Assembly (NCBI GenBank): GCA_039029395.1
Contig: JBCCGG010000019.1
Coordinates: 33,435-97,434, forward strand
DNA length: 64,000 bases
Direction: 5' to 3'
Source of the DNA: JBCCGG01 sp039029395
Lineage (GTDB): Bacteria > Pseudomonadota > Alphaproteobacteria > Kiloniellales > JAKSDN01
This document shows positions 22,438 to 29,802 of this stretch, in pieces (within the stretch, counting starts at the first letter, position 1; each line of letters opens with the position of its first letter). The position numbers were made by a program, and so were the translations under genes. The notes beneath the pieces are model-generated. The model searched no databases and was not told where the DNA came from. It saw only the letters and a list, made by a program, of their open reading frames with translations.

Positions 22438-23841
22438 ATGATCGCCATTTTACGCTCGACCTTGGGCGCCTTCGGTCTCTGGCTGGTCGCCGCCGCGCCC
22501 CTGGCTGCGGCGCCCCAAGACAGCGTTGACGACAGCTTCCGCCTCTTCGCCAGCGAGCTGGTGGTGGATTTGGACCGGGTCGCGGCCACCCGGCCCGAAA
22601 CCCTCACCATCGCCGTCTGGCCCCATCCGGTCGGCCCAAGCCCGGTGCCGGCCAGCTTGGCCCAGGAATACAACGATCGCCTCTTGGCGGCGCTCTTGGA
22701 AACCGGCGGTCAGCGCCACCGATTCGTCGCGCGGGATTCCCTTTCCGCCGTGGTTGATGACCTAGCCGAATCCAGCGATCTCGACGACAATCTCGACCAG
22801 GTACTGGCGGCCCTGTCGGAGCGCGCTCAGGCCGACGTCCTGGTGGTCTGCAAGCTGCGCGCGCTCGGGCCGGAGTCCCTGCAAATCTCCTACCGAGCGG
22901 TCGACGTTCGCGACGGCACGGTCCTGGCCGCGACCTCCCACAGGCGCCTGGCGCTGTTGCCCGACGAGGTGGGCGCGGCGGCGCGTGCTTTGAGCTTGGA
23001 GCAAGCGCTCGAGTCGGCGCGCGACACCCTGGTGCGCCGGGCGCCGGGCCTACGGGTCCTCACCCTTGGCGGCCTGCGCTTCGCTGAAAGCGGCAAGGAA
23101 ACCGCCTTCGGCCGCTACTTGGAGGGCCGCCTCGGCGACCTTCTGGTCGAGGCCTACGAGAACCCTTTGACCGGGCGCTCGATCCTGCTGCGCCAAACGG
23201 ATCTTGCCGAATCGGGTGGATTTCGCCTGACCGGGACCTATTGGGACTTCGGCGAGGTGATTGAGCTGCGTCTGCGCCTGGCCGACGGGGCAGGGGTAGC
23301 CGCTCTGTGGCGCGGTCAAATCAGAACGGCTTCCTTGCCGGCCAAGCTCGACAACCGGCCCGGCGGCCTGGTCGCCAAGAGCCCGGCGCCGGCCCAGCGC
23401 GGCTACCGGGTGCCTCAAGGGCCCAGCGTTGCCCTGGTGCGCCGTGCCCAGCGCGACCTGCTGGCGCTCGGCTATCGCCCCGGTCCGATAGACGGGGTGC
23501 TCGGGCCCCGCACCGAGGCCGCGATCAAGGCCTATCAGCGGCGCCACGGTCTACCCGCGGACGGCAAGGTCACCAAGGCTCTGGTCACGCAACTCGACGA
23601 AAGCCGGCAGTTTGCCGAGGCCCAAAGGCCAGAGGCGCCACTGACAAACGGTCACGCAAAAGCCGCCACGCCGGTTGTTGTATCTTCAACGGCGAACCCC
23701 GCGCCTCGAACAATTCAGCCCTCGGGCGGCCGCTACTGCCGGGAGTACGCCAAGACCGTGACCATTGGCGGCCGTTCCCAGCCGAGCTATGGCACGGTTT
23801 GCCAGCAACCCGACGGCAGCTGGACCTTCGCCGAGCGCTGA
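22438..23841 (+). CDS. Exported protein with peptidoglycan-binding domain and surface-antigen-type tail
   Basis: A 467-aa protein from ATG 22438 (GGGAGG upstream), with a signal peptide to about residue 25. Residues about 30-200 form a CsgG/TolB-N-like unit (TLTIAVWPHPVGPSPVPASL, ADVLVVCKLRALGPESLQIS). Residues about 330-385 are a PG_binding_1 domain: RRAQRDLLALGYRPGPIDGV, LGPRTEAAIKAYQRRHGL. The tail CREYAKTVTIGGRSQPSYGT, then VCQQPDGSW, is the C-terminal module common in alphaproteobacterial 17-kDa surface-antigen-like proteins. It should bind the wall. It is the last gene of the envelope cluster and ties that cluster to peptidoglycan. Confidence 0.78.
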   Translation: MIAILRSTLGAFGLWLVAAAPLAAAPQDSVDDSFRLFASELVVDLDRVAATRPETLTIAVWPHPVGPSPVPASLAQEYNDRLLAALLETGGQRHRFVARDSLSAVVDDLAESSDLDDNLDQVLAALSERAQADVLVVCKLRALGPESLQISYRAVDVRDGTVLAATSHRRLALLPDEVGAAARALSLEQALESARDTLVRRAPGLRVLTLGGLRFAESGKETAFGRYLEGRLGDLLVEAYENPLTGRSILLRQTDLAESGGFRLTGTYWDFGEVIELRLRLADGAGVAALWRGQIRTASLPAKLDNRPGGLVAKSPAPAQRGYRVPQGPSVALVRRAQRDLLALGYRPGPIDGVLGPRTEAAIKAYQRRHGLPADGKVTKALVTQLDESRQFAEAQRPEAPLTNGHAKAATPVVVSSTANPAPRTIQPSGGRYCREYAKTVTIGGRSQPSYGTVCQQPDGSWTFAER

Positions 23842-24162
23842 CGATCATCGGTTGGATGACCGGCGGGTGCGCTGGGCAAGCGGGGGCGTTACATCAGAAT
23901 TAACTCTGTTGATGGGAATTTTGACGCTATTCTTGTATGCAAAATGTATATGAAAAAGTTCATATAAAACAATCTAATTTCTCAAGAAAATACCGTATAA
24001 TATAGAAAATTCATATAAAATAGCTCTGGATGCTGGTGTGGTTTTTCTAGTCACAATCTTATCATCCGATTATATAAAAAAATACATGCAAATTCGCTTG
24101 CATAATCCCACCTAATTGGCTAGCATTCAGCTGCCGATCAATCAGTGGGGTTTTGGAGAGCT
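23842..24162. promoter_or_regulatory. AT-rich control region ahead of the MarR-like/sigma operon
   Basis: No gene is present. TATATGAA (23947-23954) and TTCATATA (23959-23966) form an 8-bp inverted repeat. The 11-mer TTCATATAAAA recurs at 23959-23969 and 24010-24020. A perfect TATAAT stands at 23996-24001 without a good -35. ATGCAA (24086-24091) and TTGCAT (24098-24103) form a second inverted repeat; its TGCAAAT half recalls Fur/Mur-type iron or manganese boxes of alphaproteobacteria, unproven here. The region is much AT-richer than either flank. Confidence 0.5.
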
Positions 24163-24579
24163 GTGAGCGAAGAGCTGAAATACAACAGCGATCAGCGCCG
24201 GGAATATCTCGAGATGATCGACCGCATCGGCGGTCGCTGGCTCGGCGTATTCGACGGCAAGGAGCTGTTTTACTCGGCTCAGTACTGGGATCTCTTCACC
24301 CGAATTTGGCGCAGCGACCGGTCGGTCACCAAGACCGAGGCCTTGCGCTGCATGACCGGCATCAAGAGCGCCCACACCGCGGGCAAATACCTGGAGACCG
24401 CGCTCAAGGAAGGGCTTCTGGTCGAGCAGGACAATCCCGACGACAAGCGGTCGCGCTTCATCGCGCTCTCGCCCGAGATGCAGTCCCGGCTCGACGTCTT
24501 CTTCGACCGGGCGGTCAGCGAGGTGCGCCGCACCAACCACACGATTCACGTCAAAGGCCCATCACCGGAGGAGCCTTGA
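24163..24579 (+). CDS. MarR-like winged-helix regulator
   Basis: A 138-aa protein; GTG 24163 is chosen because GGAGAG sits just upstream (GTG 24145 would lack a site). It has EYLEMIDRIGGRWLGVFDG, LFTRIWRSDRSVTKTEALRC, a recognition region TGIKSAHTAGKYLETALKEG and a wing LLVEQDNPDDKRSRFIALSP. This order is typical of MarR-type proteins that act as small-ligand or stress sensors. The partner gene two bases later is an ECF sigma factor. The dyads upstream may be its own operator. Confidence 0.8.
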   Translation: MSEELKYNSDQRREYLEMIDRIGGRWLGVFDGKELFYSAQYWDLFTRIWRSDRSVTKTEALRCMTGIKSAHTAGKYLETALKEGLLVEQDNPDDKRSRFIALSPEMQSRLDVFFDRAVSEVRRTNHTIHVKGPSPEEP

Positions 24580-24580
24580 G

Positions 24581-25225
24581 ATGACCGTCGTAACGCAAAT
24601 CCTAGGCCAAGACGCCCGTCCGTCCCGCCGCGCCAAGGTCGCGCCCGCCTTGCGCCCGATGGCGCGCGAGGCCGCGGCCGATGACGGCAATGGGCTTTCC
24701 GAGGAGCTCAAGCGCCTGGTGGCGGGCGACCAGGCCGCTTGGGAAGGCTTCGTCCAACGCTATGCCCGGGTGATCTTTGCCGCCGTTCAGCGCCGCTTGG
24801 TGCCGGCCGGTCGGCCCCACGAGGTCGACGACGTCACCCAAGACGTCTTCGTGAAGATTTGTAGCCGGGATTTCAAGCTGCTGCGATCCTTCGATCCGGC
24901 GCGGGCGAAGCTATCGACCTTTCTGACCGTCGTCGCGACCTCCTCGGCGATCGACCATCTGCGTCGGAACTCCAAGCCGACGACCGACATCGATGCCGTG
25001 CCCCAGGAGCTCCTGTCGGTCGAGCCCAAGGTGGTCGAGCGGATCAAGATCCCGCCCGAGCTGCTGTCGCCGCGCCAGGCCCTGGTCATGGAACTGCTCT
25101 ATGCCAAGGAGCTCGAGCCGGCCGAGGCCGCCGAGGTCATGGGCGTGGCGCCCCACACCGTGCGCTCCATGCACCACAAGGCGCTGACCAAGCTGCGCGC
25201 CCACTTCCAGGCCGAGGTCGCCTAA
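24581..25225 (+). CDS. ECF-type RNA polymerase sigma factor
   Basis: A 214-aa protein. Region 2 is clear: GFVQRYARVIFAAVQRRL, VDDVTQDVFVKICSRDFKLL and AKLSTFLTVVATSSAIDHLR. Region 4 is EAAEVMGVAPHTVRSMHHKA. There is no region 1.1 or 3, as in group-4 sigma factors. An N-terminal extension of about 40 residues precedes region 2. No anti-sigma gene is visible next to it; the MarR-like gene one base upstream is the only coupled regulator. The target promoters are unknown; the envelope cluster next door is one candidate. Confidence 0.88.
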   Translation: MTVVTQILGQDARPSRRAKVAPALRPMAREAAADDGNGLSEELKRLVAGDQAAWEGFVQRYARVIFAAVQRRLVPAGRPHEVDDVTQDVFVKICSRDFKLLRSFDPARAKLSTFLTVVATSSAIDHLRRNSKPTTDIDAVPQELLSVEPKVVERIKIPPELLSPRQALVMELLYAKELEPAEAAEVMGVAPHTVRSMHHKALTKLRAHFQAEVA

Positions 25226-25255
25226 AAACCTGTTCAATTGTTCTCGGCACCTGCC

Positions 25256-26503
25256 CTAAGCCGTTCTTAATCGCAAACGGCCGACCAGCAACCAAACCGC
25301 GACCCCCATGTTGAGCAGGTTCCAGGCGATGCCGTTGAGGAAGGCCGCCTGATAGGACCCGGTCAGGTCGTAGATCTCGCCCGACATCCACCCGCCGAGC
25401 GCCATGCCGAGGACCGTTGCCATGAGCACAAGGCTGATCCGGGCGCCGGCCTCGCGCGCCGGAAAGTAGTCCCGCACGATCAGCGCATAGCTCGGCACGA
25501 TGCCGCCCTGAGAGAGGCCGAACAGAGCCGACACCACGTAGAGCGAGGTCAGGCCGTCGAACGGCAGGTAGAAAAGCAGCGCCAGGCATTGCAGGGTCGA
25601 GCCTAGGATCAGGGTACCGACGCCACCGATGCGGTCGGCGATCAGGCCGGAGATCAGCCGGCTGACCACGCCCAGGCCGAGCATGAGCGACAGCATCTGG
25701 GCACCGCGCGCCGGTCCGTAGCCCAGGTCCGCACAATAGGCCACGATGTGTACCTGGGGCATGGCCATGGCGACACAGCAGGCGATGCCGGCGACCACCA
25801 GCAGGGCCTGAAGCTTGGCCGGTGAGAGCGGCATGGGGATGAGCGCGGCCGTGGCCGCCGAAGCGCCGTTCGCCCCGCTCATGTCGGCCCGCCGACGCAG
25901 CAGCAAGGCCAGAGGCAGCATGGTGACCAGGCAGAAAAGCCCGACCCAAATGTGAGTCTGGCGCCAACCCACGGTTTCGATGCCGTACTGGATGAGCGGC
26001 GGCCAAAGAGTGCCGGCCAAGTAGTTGCCGCTCGCCACGATGGCGACCGCGATGCCCCGGCGCTTCAGGAACCAGAACGACACATCGGCGACCAGGGCGC
26101 CAAAGGTCGGCGAGCTGCCGAGCATGCCGATCATCAGCGCTTGGGCGGCGATGAACTGCCAGTAAGCCGTCGCGGCCGCGCTCGCGACATAGCCCAGCCC
26201 CAGCATCACGGCTCCCAGCATCACCGGCATCATGATGCCGAAGCGGTCGGCCAAGCGGCCCATCAGCACGCCGCCGATGGAAAAACCGATCAGGGTCGCG
26301 GTGTAGGGCAGGGAGGCGCTGCCCCGGTCGACACCAAACTCGGCTTGAATAGCCGGCAGGACGACCACGGTCGACCATAGGCCGACCCCGCCGATGGTGC
26401 TGAGCACGAGCGAAACCGCCAGCCGGCGCCAGGCATAGGCGCTGTCCGGAGCGTCGTGAGTTGAGCTGTCGATCGAAGCGGCCATGGCGCGGCAGCCTGC
26501 CAT
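25256..26503 (-). CDS. MFS transporter, monocarboxylate/oxalate-formate-like
   Basis: A 415-aa protein with twelve predicted membrane helices in two halves. Family motif A is seen after helix 2 as GRLADRFGIMMPVMLG, and again in the second half as SGLIADRIGGVGTLILG. The style (WSTVVVLPAIQAEFGVDRGS, GIVPSYALIVRDYFPAREAG) fits the oxalate/formate-antiporter-like or monocarboxylate branch. These move small organic acids across the inner membrane. The substrate is not defined. An alternative start at 26485 (MAAS) would drop six residues; neither start has a good ribosome site. It converges on the sigma factor gene. Confidence 0.85.
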   Translation of the reverse strand: MAGCRAMAASIDSSTHDAPDSAYAWRRLAVSLVLSTIGGVGLWSTVVVLPAIQAEFGVDRGSASLPYTATLIGFSIGGVLMGRLADRFGIMMPVMLGAVMLGLGYVASAAATAYWQFIAAQALMIGMLGSSPTFGALVADVSFWFLKRRGIAVAIVASGNYLAGTLWPPLIQYGIETVGWRQTHIWVGLFCLVTMLPLALLLRRRADMSGANGASAATAALIPMPLSPAKLQALLVVAGIACCVAMAMPQVHIVAYCADLGYGPARGAQMLSLMLGLGVVSRLISGLIADRIGGVGTLILGSTLQCLALLFYLPFDGLTSLYVVSALFGLSQGGIVPSYALIVRDYFPAREAGARISLVLMATVLGMALGGWMSGEIYDLTGSYQAAFLNGIAWNLLNMGVAVWLLVGRLRLRTA

Positions 26504-26652
26504 GGCAAACTGGCTTTGGCGAGCGTCCCACCATCAATCACGTGGCAAATCCCACAGCGGCGCCTTCGGGACTGGGCTTAGGGTGACCGACCTATCCTTC
26601 GAACCCGCGGTCCTCGAGGGCGCGGGTCTGTTTCAGCGAGAGGAGACATTTG

Positions 26653-27993
26653 ATGCCACCAGATGATCAGCTAACCACCGCGTCACTCGAATGCTGTCCG
26701 ACCTTGGAGAAAGCCGAATGCTGCGATCGGCTCGATTTTAAGTACACCCTGCGCCACAGCGCCGATGTGTCGGTCAGCGGCCGGCGCGCCACGATTCCGG
26801 TCGATGTCACTCTCATCGTGCGCTACGAGCGCTGCCCCGGGCCCCATATGCTGGGCGATCTGGCCTATTCGACGACCCTTCTGCCGGGCGAGAAGGTGCG
26901 CCTCTTTACCAGCGACCGGCGCTCGCGCTTTTCCTACGACAAGGACACCGAGCTCTCCTACCGCCATGCCCAGGCGACCGAGGAGAACTACTACATGTCC
27001 AGCGTCGCCCGGGAGATGTACGACCTAGACATCAACGAAAGCGGCTCCGCCTCGAGCCACGTCTGGGGCGAATGGGGCGCCGACATGGATTCCTCCTATG
27101 GCTCGGTGATCTTCGCCGGTGGCGCCGAGGGCAGCATCGACGGCAGCTACGACGATCGTTCGACCCGGGAGTTCGCCCGCTCGCTCAGTCAGCATGCCGA
27201 GGCGACCCACTCGCGCTCGGAGCAGGCGACCCGCACCACCTCGGCGGTCTCGATCGGCGAGGTCTCGACCCGGACTCATGCCGAAGGCGAGTCGGAGTCC
27301 CACCTGGAATCCTCCTCGCGGGTGTTCTCCAACCCCAACAAGTGCCATGCGCTGACGTTCTTCTTCTGGCGCATCCACCGCAAGCAGACGGTCAAGTTCT
27401 CGGTCGTCGCGATCGAGCGCAAGGCGCGGGACCCGGCGGCACCGACCGATGTCAACAGCCGCCCGCCGCTCACGCCGACGGGTGTGTCCGTGGTGCCGAA
27501 CAGCGTCGTCGGCACGGCCGACAACCGTCTGGAGGCGGAAAGCCGGGCCCAGCAGAGCATCGATGCCAAGCGCAACCTGACCCGCTCGTCTCTGCAGAGC
27601 GGCGCGGTCTCCGGGCGCTTCATCTCGTCGGTCGGCGCGGTCGCGCAGCCGATCTCTCCGGCCCTGCGCGAGGCCGCGGTCAAGCAGGTCGACCAAGGCC
27701 TGCTGAAGGCCGGCATGATCGACAAGGTTGGCGGCAGGGTGAGCGCTGGTTTCGCGCGCGAGCTCTCTTGGGTCAAGGAGTCGTGCCTGCCGACGCCTGG
27801 CATCTTCGTCAAAGGCTGCCTCGACCACTGCGATATCTGCGAGGACGAGGTCAAGAAGGACATGACCCTCGATCTGGAGCGCAAGGCGCTCGAGAACGAG
27901 CTTTTGAAAAAGCAGATCGAGCTGCTGGAGAAGTCACAGGAGTACCGCTGCTGCCCGGCCGGCGAGGAAGAGACCGAGCCGGTTCAACCCTAG
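26653..27993 (+). CDS. Cys-rich protein of unknown family, 446 aa
   Basis: ATG 26653 follows AGGAG by 7 bases. There is no signal peptide or membrane helix. The N-terminus has ECCPTLEKAECCDRLDF. A beta-rich block follows (VPVDV-type strands, LLPGEKVRLFTSDRRSRFSY), then a long Ser/Glu/Arg/His-rich helix (about 150-230) and a strand region with CHALTFFFWRIHRKQTVKFS. The end has CLDHCDICEDEVKKD, a coiled coil (LERKALENELLKKQIELLEK) and a final CC pair. The Cys pairs suggest metal binding. I do not recognise a named family. It stands alone with its own ribosome site between two minus-strand genes. Confidence 0.7.
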   Translation: MPPDDQLTTASLECCPTLEKAECCDRLDFKYTLRHSADVSVSGRRATIPVDVTLIVRYERCPGPHMLGDLAYSTTLLPGEKVRLFTSDRRSRFSYDKDTELSYRHAQATEENYYMSSVAREMYDLDINESGSASSHVWGEWGADMDSSYGSVIFAGGAEGSIDGSYDDRSTREFARSLSQHAEATHSRSEQATRTTSAVSIGEVSTRTHAEGESESHLESSSRVFSNPNKCHALTFFFWRIHRKQTVKFSVVAIERKARDPAAPTDVNSRPPLTPTGVSVVPNSVVGTADNRLEAESRAQQSIDAKRNLTRSSLQSGAVSGRFISSVGAVAQPISPALREAAVKQVDQGLLKAGMIDKVGGRVSAGFARELSWVKESCLPTPGIFVKGCLDHCDICEDEVKKDMTLDLERKALENELLKKQIELLEKSQEYRCCPAGEEETEPVQP

Positions 27994-28017
27994 CCCAAAA
28001 GGGCCTCAGCGGTCATA

Positions 28018-28053
28018 GGGCGGAGCGGCATCGCAGGAGCGGCCGCTCCGCCC
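28018..28053 (+). other. Hairpin after the Cys-rich gene
   Basis: GGGCGGAGCGG (28018-28028) pairs perfectly with CCGCTCCGCCC (28043-28053), loop 14, starting 25 bases after the stop. No T-run follows directly, so it may be a weak or Rho-aided terminator. Confidence 0.45.
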
Positions 28054-28078
28054 GCTTGCGCAGGTTCAGGCAATGGGC

Positions 28079-28121
28079 AAAAAAAGACGAGGGGCGCCTG
28101 GGCCGTGTAGGCCAGGCGCCG
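28079..28121 (-). terminator. Rho-independent terminator of the DUF2780 gene
   Basis: On the minus strand GGCGCCTGG (complement of 28113-28121) pairs with CCAGGCGCC (28094-28102), followed after a few bases by a run of T residues (28079-28086 as A on the plus strand). It lies about 95 bases beyond the stop of the DUF2780 gene. Confidence 0.75.
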
Positions 28122-28216
28122 CATCTGATCGTCGAGCCATGGGCGAAGAAGAACTACCGCCCGTCCAGGGTGTTCAACGGGCCGGCTTGGACTGACGCAC
28201 GGCCCCGCGTCGTCAA

Positions 28217-28684
28217 TCAGAAGGCCAGCGCCGCCTTGAGCAGCTGGGCAACCTCCGGTCCGCCCACGTCGCCGGCATACTTGGTGACGATTGGCACGAA
28301 CTGCTGGACCATTTCCGGCGACATGCCGAGCGACTCGAAGGAGGAGACGACGGTGCCCATGCTGGCGGCCTCGGAGCCCGATCCGCCGAGCAGGGAGCTG
28401 CCGCTGCTCAACAGGCTGGAGCTTTCGCTTGGTTCTGGCGCCTGGTCGATCAGGCCGTCGACGCCGGGAAGGCCCTCTTCCACGGTCTTGAAGTCGCCGG
28501 GCGACATCTGCTCTTTGGCGGCCCCGAAAAGGGAGCCGGCGCCGCCGGCGGCCTGCGTCTCGGTGACCCCCAATTGAGAGGTCAAAAGGCCAATCAGGTC
28601 GTTCATCTGAGCCTGGGCGGAGCCCACTGGCAGGGCCAGGAAGAAAACGGCAATCAGCGCTAAGCAAAAACGTTTCGGCAACAT
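28217..28684 (-). CDS. DUF2780 (VcgC/VcgE-like) exported protein
   Basis: A 155-aa protein with signal peptide (LIAVFFLALPVGSAQAQ). The mature part starts MNDLIGLLTSQLGVTETQAA, then GGAGSLFGAAKEQMSPGDF. This is the DUF2780 pattern: a helical pair that resembles a DUF937-like unit with a Gly-rich second half (SSLLSSGSSLLGGSGSEAAS), then LGMSPEMVQQFVPIVTKYAG. It is periplasmic or secreted and of unknown role. It is followed by its own terminator and preceded by rpiA on the same strand with 72 bp between them, so it may be read from the rpiA promoter or alone. Confidence 0.8.
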   Translation of the reverse strand: MLPKRFCLALIAVFFLALPVGSAQAQMNDLIGLLTSQLGVTETQAAGGAGSLFGAAKEQMSPGDFKTVEEGLPGVDGLIDQAPEPSESSSLLSSGSSLLGGSGSEAASMGTVVSSFESLGMSPEMVQQFVPIVTKYAGDVGGPEVAQLLKAALAF

Positions 28685-28756
28685 CTCAATCTCCTGTTAC
28701 GCGGGTGAAATCTTGGCTGCCCCAAAATCGACAATGCCAGCTCCGAGAGGGAGTTT

Positions 28757-29440
28757 CTAGTACGCGATTTCCCTTACGCCATCGTCGGTTCCGATCAGCG
28801 CGCGCTCGGCCAAGCCGATGAAGAGGCCGTGCTCGACCACGCCGGGCATGGCATCGAGGCGGCGCGCCAATGCCTCGGGATCCTGGATCGCGCCGAACGG
28901 GCAATCGACGATCAGATTGTTCTCGTCGGTCCGGAAGGGTGCACCGTCATCGGCAGTCCTGATACGGGCCGCGCAGCCCAGGTCAGCCAGCTTGGGCAGA
29001 AGGGCAGGGGCCGCGAAGGGCACCACCTCGACCGGCAGGGCGTAGGCGCCCAGGGTCGCGACATGCTTGGAGCTGTCAGCGATGATGACGACGCGCGCCG
29101 AGAGCGAGGCGACGATCTTCTCGCGCAAGTGCGCGCCGCCGCCGCCCTTGATCAGGCGCAGCTGGCTGTCGAGCTCGTCGGCGCCGTCGATCGTCAAATC
29201 CAGGTGGCGGACCTCGTCGAAGGTGGTCAAGGGAATGCCCAGGCCCCGGGCCTGGGCCGCGGTCCCCTCGGAGGTTGGCAGGCCGACCACCTCAAGGCCG
29301 TCTGCGACCCTGGCGCCCAGCAGCTCGACCATGATCGCTGCGGTAGAGCCGCTGCCGAGACCAAGGGTCATGCCTGGCTCGATCAGGGCGACGCTGGCGG
29401 CCGCGGCCGCGCGTTTTTGCTCTTGGATGGAAGCGCTCAT
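28757..29440 (-). CDS. rpiA: Ribose-5-phosphate isomerase A
   Basis: Interconverts ribose-5-phosphate and ribulose-5-phosphate in the pentose phosphate pathway, in the cytoplasm. A 227-aa protein from ATG at 29440 (GAGGAA upstream). Family motifs are complete: MTLGLGSGSTAAIMVE, LPTSEGTAAQARGLGIPL, LDLTIDGADELD, and KGGGGAHLREK with the catalytic Asp and Lys region. Length matches the family (about 220-230 aa). It is of the A type, so no RpiB is needed for this step. Confidence 0.97.
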   Translation of the reverse strand: MSASIQEQKRAAAAASVALIEPGMTLGLGSGSTAAIMVELLGARVADGLEVVGLPTSEGTAAQARGLGIPLTTFDEVRHLDLTIDGADELDSQLRLIKGGGGAHLREKIVASLSARVVIIADSSKHVATLGAYALPVEVVPFAAPALLPKLADLGCAARIRTADDGAPFRTDENNLIVDCPFGAIQDPEALARRLDAMPGVVEHGLFIGLAERALIGTDDGVREIAY

Positions 29441-29802
29441 GGGGCTGTCGGTTCCTCGGGTGACTGGGGACCCGAAGAAGACAACCCCGACGCCTGCCTG
29501 TCCAGCCCTCAAACCGGGGAATTAGTTTTCCGGCAGCACGATGCTCCGGACGGTGGATCGCGACTCCGGTGCCATGACCAAATTCGGCGTCCAGGCCATT
29601 GTGACGGCCTTGAGCGGTCTCACGAATGCTAGCCGCCCATCGTGTGGCAGGAGGCGAGCAGCTTTCGTCTAGCAAAAATGAGGGTGGCCGTGCCTCTTCA
29701 TTCGTTTGCGAGAGTCGGCAGCGAGTCCAGAGAACGGCGACCATTGTAGCGAGCCGCTTACGGATTCATGCTCCAAAACTGGAGATGAGGCGTCCCTAGA
29801 TC
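29441..29802. other. Gene-free stretch between rpiA and glutamine synthetase-like gene
   Basis: A 362-bp region with no ORF that looks real. It must hold the rpiA promoter on the minus strand. I see no strong hairpin or terminator. Confidence 0.4.

Noticed and set aside
9362..23841. The cluster as a standard Tol-Pal or TonB operon
   Set aside because: No TolB propeller, no Pal/OmpA domain, no TonB C-terminal YP motif and no YbgC/YbgF were seen; the transglycosylases, Lon-like protein and unknown proteins do not fit.
9362..23841. The cluster as a Zorya-type phage-defence system
   Set aside because: Zorya also uses a MotA/ExbB-like and MotB-like pair, but its helicase or nuclease effectors and OmpA-type domain are absent here.
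24086..24103. Firm call of a Fur or Mur box
   Set aside because: The dyad resembles such boxes but spacing and flanks are not decisive, and no iron or manganese transport gene follows.
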